This document shows positions 1-6,400 of a stretch of DNA of 8,168 bases, one piece after another. The position numbers and the translations under genes were made by a program. The first letter of the stretch is position 1. Every line of letters begins with the position of its first letter. The DNA comes from an uncultured Aquimonas sp. (lineage in GTDB: Bacteria > Pseudomonadota > Gammaproteobacteria > Xanthomonadales > Xanthomonadaceae): assembly GCA_946481615.1 (NCBI GenBank), contig CAMLOR010000151.1, forward strand, positions 1 through 8,168, in the 5' to 3' direction. The notes beneath the pieces are model-generated. The model was not told where the DNA came from. It searched no databases and saw only the letters and a list, made by a program, of their open reading frames with translations.

Positions 1-92
1 ACGAACTCGTGGAAGTGACGCCGCTGCAGATCCGCCTGCGCAAGAAGCTGCGCACCGAGACAGACCGCAAGCGCGCCTCGCGCGCCGCCTGA
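1..92 (+). CDS. typA: TypA/BipA ribosome-associated GTPase, C-terminal end (partial)
   Basis: Only the last 29 codons and the TGA stop (90-92) are in the window; the first complete codon begins at base 3. The visible peptide begins ELVEVTPLQIRLRKK and ends in a basic tail rich in Arg, Lys and Ala. This matches from memory the conserved C-terminus of TypA/BipA, where a 'DELVEVTP...IR.RK' segment followed by a basic tail closes the protein. TypA is a cytoplasmic translational GTPase of the EF-G/LepA class that binds ribosomes and supports growth under cold and other stress. The GTPase domain and all catalytic motifs lie outside the window, so the identification rests on this short tail alone. 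The gene converges on the M19 dipeptidase gene, with a hairpin-rich spacer between them. Confidence 0.85.
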   Translation, partial: ELVEVTPLQIRLRKKLRTETDRKRASRAA

Positions 93-100
93 TACCCGTC

Positions 101-122
101 GTTTCCGCGCGAAGGCGGAAAC
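101..122. repeat. REP-like hairpin, copy 1
   Basis: An 8-bp perfect stem (GTTTCCGC at 101-108 pairing with GCGGAAAC at 115-122) encloses the six-base loop GCGAAG, starting 8 bases after the typA stop codon. It is a diverged copy of the hairpin at 144-163. The fourth stem pair is T-A here and C-G there, so pairing is kept although the sequence changed. There is no T-run after it, so it is not a standard Rho-independent terminator, although it may stabilise the typA mRNA 3' end. Confidence 0.6.
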
Positions 123-139
123 TCGGGCGCGAAACCCAT

Positions 140-222
140 CGTCGTTCCCGCGAAGGCGGGAACCCAGTGTCGTCCGTCACGCCGCGAAGTCGCTGGACAC
201 TCCCGCCGGCGCGGGAATGACG
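140..222. repeat. REP-like inverted pair (two hairpin units facing each other)
   Basis: Bases 140-161 and the reverse complement of 201-222 agree at 19 of 22 positions. Each arm is itself a hairpin: 144-151 pairs perfectly with 156-163 around the loop GAAG, and 199-206 pairs with 211-218 around a four-base loop with one imperfect pair. The core, with TTCCCGCG next to GGCGGGAA, is the kind of short intergenic palindrome scattered through Xanthomonadaceae genomes (family recalled, not searched). The arrangement resembles a BIME, that is, two REP units in opposite orientation. The likely role is in transcript 3' ends or as a non-autonomous element mobilised by a RAYT transposase. No RAYT gene is in the window. 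Confidence 0.7.
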
Positions 223-232
223 AGGCGTGATC

Positions 233-287
233 GCGGTTCGGGAGCCGCCGCAAGCCGGCCCCGCAAAGCATGCCGAACCCGAACCGC
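233..287. repeat. Perfect 10-bp inverted repeat between convergent typA and dipeptidase genes
   Basis: GCGGTTCGGG (233-242) is matched exactly by its reverse complement CCCGAACCGC (278-287), with a 35-base GC-rich loop. The right arm ends three bases before the dipeptidase stop codon complement (290-292), which places the structure at the 3' end of that minus-strand transcript and also downstream of typA. A bidirectional transcription-ending or mRNA-protecting structure is possible. There is no U-tract on either strand, so an intrinsic terminator is not established. Confidence 0.45.
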
Positions 288-289
288 CG

Positions 290-1480
290 TCAGTCGGTAG
301 CGCGCCCTTCGACCGCCTTCCAGACGCGCATGAGGTTGCCGCCGAGCAGCTTGCGCAGATCGGCCTCGGCGTAACCACGCTTCATCAGCTCTGCGACGAG
401 GTTCGGGTAGTCCGCCGTCGAGTTCAGCCCCACCGGCAGCGTGGGACCCACGCCGTCGAAATCCGACCCGATGCCGACGTGATCGATGCCTGCGAGCTTG
501 ACCACATGGTCGAAATGGTCCGCCACGTCGGACACCGTCGCGAACGGGAACGGATGCTCGGCCAGGTATTTCTTCGACCAGGCCGATGCGGCGTCGCTGT
601 CGCCCGACAACCCGTTGCTCGCCAGATACGCCTTCTTCGCCGCGCTCTCGGCCGTCGACCAGTCGTGCGCGGCCTTGGTGATGAAGGTCGAACCGAAGTT
701 GATCTGCACCACACCGCCCTCGGCCGCGATGGCCTCGATCAGTTCATCGCTCAGATTGCGCTCCCATTCCGGCGTGAACGCGCGCGCCGAAGAATGCGAG
801 GCGATCACGGGCACGTCGCTGGCTTCGAGCACATCGCGCACTGCGGCATCGGAGAGATGCGAAACGTCGACCATGATGCCGAGCGCGTTCATGCGCTTCA
901 CCACCTCGACGCCGAACGGACTCAGGCCGTCCCAGGGGCGCTTGGGGTCGTAGCTCGAATCGCTGATGTGGTTGGACAGCCCGTGCGCCAACGTGATGTA
1001 GCGCACGCCGCGGTCTCGGAAGACTTCAAGGTTCTCCAGCTTGTGCTCGATCGGCGACCCGTTCTCCATGCCGATCGCCAGCAACAGACGATCGGGCTTT
1101 GCGAGGCGCTCGACATCGCGCACCGAACGCACGACCGCGAATTTTTCCGGTGCGCGGGCCTGCAGCGCCTCGACCGAGTCGATCAACTGGTGCGCGAGTT
1201 GCGCGCTACCGCCCTCGGCTTCCAGCGACGGCGGCGTGTAGATCGACATGAAGGCCACATCGAGGCCGCCGGCCGTGGCTCGCACGTAATCGAACTCGCC
1301 ATCCTTGGTGGCCTGCGTGACGTCGGCCCAGCCTTCCACGAGGCGATAAGGCACGTCGATGTGGGTGTCCACGAGCAGCGCGTCGTGCGTGAGGCGCTTG
1401 GCGCGCGCCAGTTCGTCGGCAGCGGAGGCATCGGCGGCCAGGAAGACGAAGGCCAGGGCCAGGGCGGTGTCCAGTCGCAT
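290..1480 (-). CDS. Secreted M19 family (renal/membrane-type) dipeptidase
   Basis: A 396-residue zinc dipeptidase of peptidase family M19, predicted to hydrolyse dipeptides (some members accept D-residues at the second position) outside the cytoplasm. The start at 1480 gives a Sec signal (residues 1-20, cleavage near ADASA/ADEL) and a GGAAAA Shine-Dalgarno at 1486-1491. A longer in-frame reading to 1645 adds 55 residues without a signal peptide and would overrun the divergent gene. All expected metal ligands of the TIM-barrel are visible: His40 and Asp42 in DTHID, Glu139 in GMENG, His208 in DVSHLSD, His229 in ASHSSAR and Asp340 in GIGSDFDG. The 21-residue spacing of the two later histidines matches the human renal enzyme as I recall it. 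The protein looks complete and active. It is divergent from the Coa1-like gene and convergent with typA. Substrate range cannot be read from sequence. Confidence 0.93.
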   Translation of the reverse strand: MRLDTALALAFVFLAADASAADELARAKRLTHDALLVDTHIDVPYRLVEGWADVTQATKDGEFDYVRATAGGLDVAFMSIYTPPSLEAEGGSAQLAHQLIDSVEALQARAPEKFAVVRSVRDVERLAKPDRLLLAIGMENGSPIEHKLENLEVFRDRGVRYITLAHGLSNHISDSSYDPKRPWDGLSPFGVEVVKRMNALGIMVDVSHLSDAAVRDVLEASDVPVIASHSSARAFTPEWERNLSDELIEAIAAEGGVVQINFGSTFITKAAHDWSTAESAAKKAYLASNGLSGDSDAASAWSKKYLAEHPFPFATVSDVADHFDHVVKLAGIDHVGIGSDFDGVGPTLPVGLNSTADYPNLVAELMKRGYAEADLRKLLGGNLMRVWKAVEGRATD

Positions 1481-1538
1481 CGGAGTTTTCCGTTGGGCGT
1501 GAAGCGCGCAGACTAGCGCGGGATTCGGGGAGAACGCC
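1481..1538. promoter_or_regulatory. Divergent promoter region between the dipeptidase and Coa1-like genes
   Basis: This 58-base gap separates two divergent start codons, so it should hold promoters for both unless they overlap the coding regions. The only element I can point to is AGACTA at 1510-1515, which reads TAGTCT on the minus strand and could serve as a weak -10 for the dipeptidase with a leader of about 25 bases. I see no convincing -35 for either direction. The Shine-Dalgarno sequences are clear: GGAAAA (minus, 1486-1491) and GGGGAG (plus, 1527-1532). Confidence 0.35.
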
Positions 1539-1937
1539 ATGTCCGCAGTTCCGGAACGCACGTGGTTGCAGCGCAACACGAAGTGGATCGTCCTCGGCGC
1601 CGTCGTGCTGGGCGTGACGCTGCTCGGGCTTTTCATCGCGGCCATCGTGATGATCGCTTCCGCCGCGATGAAGTCCAGCGATGTCTATCGCGAGGCGCTG
1701 GCGCGCGCGCAAGCGCATCCGGCGCTGATCGAGCGGCTGGGTACACCGATCGAGGCGGGATTTTTCACCAGCGGTTCGATCAACGTGAGCGGGCCGAGCG
1801 GCGAGGCCGATCTGGCGATTCCCATCCACGGGCCGCGCGGCGAGGCCACCGTCAACGTGGTCGCCGAGAAGCGCGGCGGCGTCTGGGTCTACGAGTCCAT
1901 GCGTGCCGGCGAGGTCGATCTGCTGGGCGGGAACTGA
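1539..1937 (+). CDS. Coa1-family single-pass membrane protein
   Basis: A 132-residue protein with a short basic N-terminus, one hydrophobic segment (about residues 16-41) and a soluble domain. The domain begins SSDVYREALARAQ and continues with FTSGSINVSGPSGEADLAIP and GPRGEATVNVVAEKR. This pattern (a helix, then 'SG.I..SG..G.A.L.IPI.GP+G...V.V.A.K') matches the Coa1/TIM21-like family (PF08695), named after a mitochondrial cytochrome oxidase assembly factor. In bacteria the role is largely unknown, so the name gives fold, not function. The ATG at 1539 is supported by GGGGAG seven bases upstream. The topology (one N-terminal helix with a soluble C-terminal domain) fits an anchored, probably periplasm-facing protein, although orientation is inferred. 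It is transcribed away from the dipeptidase, and no oxidase genes are nearby. Confidence 0.8.
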   Translation: MSAVPERTWLQRNTKWIVLGAVVLGVTLLGLFIAAIVMIASAAMKSSDVYREALARAQAHPALIERLGTPIEAGFFTSGSINVSGPSGEADLAIPIHGPRGEATVNVVAEKRGGVWVYESMRAGEVDLLGGN

Positions 1938-1943
1938 GGCGAC

Positions 1944-1968
1944 GGTTCGACAGGCTCACCGCGAACGG
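1944..1968 (-). repeat. GTTCG...CGAAC intergenic repeat, copy 1 (inverted orientation)
   Basis: Seven bases after the Coa1-like stop codon, the reverse complement of this stretch reads CCGTTCGCGGTGAGCCTG followed by TCGAACC. It differs at one position of 25 from copy 3 at 2107-2131. It has the form of the common short repeat with arms GTTCG/CGAAC around a TGAGC.TGT core that is abundant between genes in Xanthomonadaceae (recalled, not searched). Confidence 0.7.
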
Positions 1969-2044
1969 ATTTCGCGACTCGAACTGCCGCCTGTTTCCAT
2001 TCCTCGCCTCACATCACTCCACTGCCGGCGCCCACCCGCCCCAC

Positions 2045-2071
2045 CCGTTCGGGGGTGAGCTTGTCGAACCC
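2045..2071 (+). repeat. GTTCG...CGAAC intergenic repeat, copy 2
   Basis: Compared with copy 3, this copy has one additional G in the G-run and one C-to-T change in the core (TGAGCTTGT instead of TGAGCCTGT). It lies in direct orientation to copy 3 and inverted to copy 1, midway through the spacer between the convergent Coa1-like and amidohydrolase genes. Confidence 0.7.
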
Positions 2072-2106
2072 GTGCCTCGACGTTCCAGCGTCCCACCTCG
2101 CCTCGC

Positions 2107-2132
2107 CCGTTCGGGGTGAGCCTGTCGAACCC
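2107..2132 (+). repeat. GTTCG...CGAAC intergenic repeat, copy 3
   Basis: CCGTTCGGGGTGAGCCTG followed by TCGAACCC, ending 16 bases before the stop codon complement of the minus-strand amidohydrolase gene. Internally it offers a 5-bp GTTCG/CGAAC stem. With copy 1 it could form a long imperfect stem (24 of 25 positions) across the spacer. No T-tract follows, so classical termination is not shown. Confidence 0.7.
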
Positions 2133-2148
2133 GCGTCTCGAGGCCGCC

Positions 2149-3447
2149 TCAGCGAGTCGCCTCGTACTTCTGCCGGTACTTCTCGTACAACCGCGACTGC
2201 CGGTTGGTCAGATCGATCTCGCGCCCGCCGATCCAGGCGCGTTCGACGTTCGTACGCGCATCCATCGGATCGCCATCGGCCAGGAACAGCGTGGCGTCCT
2301 TGCCCGCTTCCAGCGAGCCGACGCGATCGGACACGCCGAGGATCTGCGCCGGATACAGCGTGATGGCCTTCAGCGCTTCGTCGTGCGGCAGCCCGTAGGC
2401 CACCGCGCTGGCGGCCTGGTAAGGAAGATTGCGCAGGTTGCTGGTGTCGAAGCCATCGCCCGGCGTGGCGATGGCGAAACGCACGCCGGCCTTCGCGAGT
2501 TTCGCGGCGTTCGCGTAGATCGCATCGACCGGATCGTTGCGCCGCAACGGCAGCACATGCGTGCCGCCCACGATCACCGGCACCGCGTCGGCGCGCAAGC
2601 GATCGGCCACGCGCCAGGCTTCGTTGCCGCCGACGATCACGGCTTTCAGGCCGTGCTCCTTCGCAAAATCCAGGGCATCGTCGATGGCCTGCGCATCGTC
2701 GGCGTGGAAGAACACCGGATGCTTGCCGTCGAGGAAGCGCTGCATCGCCGCGAAACGCAGATCGGGCGTGCCGGCCCCGTCGCCACGTGCGGCGTAGGCG
2801 CGCGCATCCTCGAAGGCCTGTTCGAGCGCTTCGCGTTTCTCCTTCGCGCCCTTGATCGCGGCTTCCACGGCCTCCGCCGGAAAGCCGGCCGGCACGTAGC
2901 GGCTCGGCCAGGCCACGTGCAGCGCCACGGGAGCGGCGATCGTCATTTCCTCCCAGCTCCAGCCTTCGAGCTGCAGCAGGGCCGAGGTCCCGGCGATCAC
3001 CGACACGCCGTTGGCCTGCGGCACCGTGAGCGCGAGCAGCACGCCGTTGCTGCGCGTCACGGGGATGACTTCGCTGTCGGGATTCACGGCCACTTCGGCG
3101 CGCACGTTGGCGGCGTTGAGGCCGACTTCGGTGGTGTCGACGGTGGCGCGCACCGCGCCGATCTCCACCAGACCCATCACGCTGTTGGCGCTGATAAGCC
3201 CCGGATACAGATGCTTGCCGGCCGCCTCGACGATCTGCGCGCCGTCGGTGGAGACCTCGTTGCCGACGGCGACCAGCTTGCCACCTTCGAAGCGCACGGC
3301 GGCATTCGGCAGTTCCGCGCCGGAAACCGTGTGCACGGTGGCGCCGCGGATGACGACGGGCTGCGATTGCGCCGGCGGGGGCACGTTGTCGTGCGCCTGC
3401 GCCAGGCCGCAGAACGAAAGCGCGAGGACGAGAGTGCGGAGTTTCAT
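2149..3447 (-). CDS. Secreted amidohydrolase-superfamily protein with degenerate metal site
   Basis: A 432-residue imidazolonepropionase-like amidohydrolase homologue. The ATG at 3447 is preferred over one at 3468 because it starts a clean Sec signal (residues 1-18, cleavage after AQA) and has AGGA at 3455-3458. That Shine-Dalgarno overlaps the TGA of the upstream gene, ten bases away, which suggests translational coupling. The composite beta-sandwich and barrel are visible from the N-terminal VVIRGATVHTVSG strand to the C-terminal VGSLEAGKDATLFLADGDP strand. The catalytic signature is damaged: the usual HxH after 'PGxxDA' reads N88-S-V90, and the later barrel histidine is replaced in IVGGNE (273-274). 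His248 and Asp331 remain. It most resembles the N-terminal, also degenerate, half of the upstream protein. I infer a non-catalytic partner or a binding protein rather than an independent enzyme. A distinct one-metal chemistry cannot be excluded. Confidence 0.88.
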   Translation of the reverse strand: MKLRTLVLALSFCGLAQAHDNVPPPAQSQPVVIRGATVHTVSGAELPNAAVRFEGGKLVAVGNEVSTDGAQIVEAAGKHLYPGLISANSVMGLVEIGAVRATVDTTEVGLNAANVRAEVAVNPDSEVIPVTRSNGVLLALTVPQANGVSVIAGTSALLQLEGWSWEEMTIAAPVALHVAWPSRYVPAGFPAEAVEAAIKGAKEKREALEQAFEDARAYAARGDGAGTPDLRFAAMQRFLDGKHPVFFHADDAQAIDDALDFAKEHGLKAVIVGGNEAWRVADRLRADAVPVIVGGTHVLPLRRNDPVDAIYANAAKLAKAGVRFAIATPGDGFDTSNLRNLPYQAASAVAYGLPHDEALKAITLYPAQILGVSDRVGSLEAGKDATLFLADGDPMDARTNVERAWIGGREIDLTNRQSRLYEKYRQKYEATR

Positions 3448-3452
3448 CGGAA

Positions 3453-3458
3453 GGTCCT
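3453..3458 (-). promoter_or_regulatory. Shine-Dalgarno overlapping the upstream stop codon
   Basis: On the minus strand AGGACC starts at the last base of the TGA stop (3458-3460) of the large amidohydrolase and lies six bases before the ATG of the small one. Terminating ribosomes would sit directly on this site, so the two proteins are likely made in linked amounts. It also decides the start codon of the downstream gene. Confidence 0.6.
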
Positions 3459-6400
3459 CAGTGCGCATGATCGTGTTGGCCGCAGCTCATCAGGTCGGCG
3501 CCGTTGTGGTACAGCCCACGCTGCGCCGCGTGGTCGACCTGCCAGTCGGCGTTGTTCGAAACCTCCTGGGCCCAGGCAGGATCCTGCTTCTTCTCTTCGC
3601 CCTTCTTGTCGCCGCCATCGAGCGCCAGCGTCTTCGCCCGATCTGCGAGCGCCTTCTGCACCAGGCGCTCGCGTTCGGCATCGATGCCCGACTGCAGCCT
3701 GCGGTCTTCTTCGCGATCGAAATAGGCGCGGCCGTCGACGAAGGTTTTCTCCGCGCGCGCGAAGTTCGAGAGCGGATGATCGGACCACAGCACGAGGTCG
3801 GCATCCATGCCCACGCGGATCGCGCCGACGCGGCCGTCGATGCGCAGCTGCTTCGCGGGATTGAGCGTGACCAGCTTGAGCGCTTCCTGTTCGTCGAGCC
3901 CACCGTGGCGCATGGCCTTGGCGGCCTCCATGTTGAGGCGGCGCGCCATTTCGTTGCTGTCGGAGTTGAACGAGGTGAGCACCCCGGCGCGCGTCATCAG
4001 TGCGCCGTTCTGCGGGATGCCGTCGATCACTTCCATCTTGTAACCCCACCAGTCGGCGAAGGTGGAAGCACCGGCGCCGATGCCGCCGATCTCATCGGCC
4101 ACCTTGTAGCCCTCGAGCACGTGCTGGAAGGTGGCGACCGGCAGGCCGTAGTCCTTGGCCAGGCGCGCGAACATCAGGATCTCGTCCTGGCGGTAGGAGT
4201 GGATGTGCACCAGGCGCTCACCCGCGAGGATCTCGGCGAGTGCTTCCAGCCGCAGGTCGCGGCGCGTGCCCTTCGGATCGGACTTGCGCTTCGCGGCGTA
4301 GTCGCGCGCGGCGTTGAAGTGGTCGCGCATCACGGCTTCCACGCCCATGCGCGTCTGCGGATAGCGCGTGTTGAAGCCATCGCCCCAGCCGGACTGCTTG
4401 ACGTTCTCGCCCAGCGCGAATTTCACACCGGAGGGCGCGCCGTCGAACAGCAGGCCGTCGGCGTCCTCGCCCCAGCGCAGCTTGATCACTGCGTTCTGGC
4501 CGCCCATCGGATTGGCCGAGCCATGCAGCAGATTGGCACTGGTGACACCGCCGGCGAGCTGGCGGTAGAGATCGATGTCGGTGGGGTCCAGCACGTCGGC
4601 CACGCGCACTTCGGTGGTGACGGCGTGCGAGGGTTCGTTGACATTGCGCGAGATCGCCGTGTGCGAATGCGCGTCGACGATGCCGGGCGTGAGGTGCAGG
4701 CCTGTGCCATCGACCTCCTTCGCGCCGCCGGCAGAAAGATCGGTGCCCACGGCGGCGATCTTGCCGCCTTTCACGAGCACGTCGGCACCTTGCAGCACGC
4801 CCTGATCGGTGTTGGTCCACACGGTCGCATTGCGGAACACCACCGTCTCCTGCGGCGGCAGCGCGGCGCGGCCGTACTCGCCGGCGGGATAACCGCGATA
4901 GGCCGGAATCGCCTGCGCCACGGTATCGTCCTTCTTCGCCGCTCCGGGTTTCGCCGCGCCGGTGCGCTGGCCGGTGAACGGCACGCGGCGGCCGTCGATC
5001 AGATCGCGATGGCCTTCCATGCGGTCGCCGTGCAGCACGGCGCTGACACGCGCGTGGCCGGTGGCCTGTCCGAACAACACCGCGGGCGGCAGCGCCAGCA
5101 GGCGTTCGCCTTCGAGCTTGGCCTTGAACTTGGTGGTGCCGGCAGCGGCATCGAGCGTGTCGCCTTCGCCGCTCAAGGTGAGCGTCTTCGGTCCCTGGCT
5201 GTCGGCCCAGGACAGCGTCCACTCGCCGGCGGCGCGGGCGGCGTCGAGCGACTTGTGCTCGTAACGCAGGCCTTCGATCCAGGTTTCGTAGAGCGCGGCG
5301 CCGTCATCGCGGAAGAGGTTGGCATCGGCGACCACGAGGTTGGCGAGCTGGCCCGGCGCGATCTTGCCCAGGCGCGCGGATTCGCCGAGCAGCGCCGCCG
5401 GCGCCACCGTAAGCGCGCGCAACGCATCGTCCTCGCGCAGGCCGGCCTTCACCGCCTTGCGCAACTCGCCCCAGAACTTCTTGTCGGCGTCCTTGAGGCC
5501 GCGCGTGGTGAGCGAGAACGGGATGCCGGCCGCCGCCACGCGCACGGGATTCGCCGGCGCCTGTTCCCAATGCTGCAGTTCGGCCAGCGAGGCGTTGAGC
5601 GCGGTCTCCGCTTTCTCGACTTCGGGTGCCGCTGGAAAATTGAGCGGCAGCACGAACGGCACGTTCGCGGCCTTGGCCTGGCCGAGCACGCGGTATTCGT
5701 AGCCGTTGCCGACGAAAGCGGCCTTCAGGCCGAATTCGCGCACGATCTTCGAGACGCGCTGCACGTCGAGTTCATCGTCGAGCGTGAAGAAGGCGAGTTG
5801 TTCGCCCTTGGCCACGGGCGCCAGCGCGTCGAGCGCGAGATTCGCTTCGCGGCGTTCCGCGCCGCCCGGCTGCATCTGCCAGCGCGCGTCGTAAAGCGTC
5901 TGGCGGATCAGCGCGATGGCGCCCATCAGCGAACCCGGATATTCGGCCGGGAATCCGGCGGGGAAATCGAAGCCGAAGGTCTGCATCGCGTCCCGTGCCA
6001 GTACGACATCCTTGTCCTGAGCCGTGTCGCGCAAGGCCAGCAATGCGCCCTGCCCGCGCACCACGCCCGCTTCCGGCGCCGACAACACCGTGGTGAAGCC
6101 GATGCCGCGCAGCAGCTTCGCTTCCTCGGGCTTGTAGTCGAGTCGATCGGCGACGCTCAGTTCGGGACGCACGCGCCGGTTCCAGTGGCGCGCGCCGGGC
6201 TGGTCCAGCGTCTGCTGGTGCGGCGGCTGCACGGGCTGGCCGAGCGCCTTGATCCCGCCGGTACGCATGTCCTCGGGCAGCGCCACCTGCGTGGCGACGT
6301 CGATGAAGCCCGCGAACACCGTCTTGCCCTGCAGATCACGCACCGCCGCACCCGCCGGCGCGTGCTGGCCCGCCTGTACGGAGACGATGCGGCCATCGCG

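Noticed and set aside
101..163. Rho-independent terminator for typA
   Set aside because: The hairpins are good, but neither is followed by a T-run.
101..222. CRISPR-like array from the repeated hairpins
   Set aside because: There are only three short units, unequal spacing, one in inverted orientation, and no cas genes; it fits REP-like repeats better.
227..1516. 429-codon plus-strand frame opposite the dipeptidase
   Set aside because: It is in the same codon register as the dipeptidase and contains no recognisable motif; it is explained by GC-rich codon use. The dipeptidase has every catalytic residue in place.
1481..1645. An N-terminal extension of 55 residues for the M19 dipeptidase
   Set aside because: It would overlap the divergent Coa1-like gene by over 100 bases, has no family similarity, and buries the signal peptide that begins at 1480.
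3448..3468. Start of the small amidohydrolase at 3468
   Set aside because: It overlaps the upstream gene, adds charged residues before the signal peptide, and the ATG at 3447 has a good Shine-Dalgarno.
3457..3498. Lipoprotein signal in the small amidohydrolase or Tat signal in the large one
   Set aside because: The Cys at residue 13 of the small protein is preceded by Phe, which does not fit a lipobox. The twin Arg of the large protein (residues 8-9) lacks the following hydrophobic FLK-like residues, so Sec export is favoured for both.
2116..3864. 582-codon plus-strand frame opposite the small amidohydrolase
   Set aside because: It starts inside an intergenic repeat, is Arg/His-rich, and is a reverse-complement shadow of the real gene.
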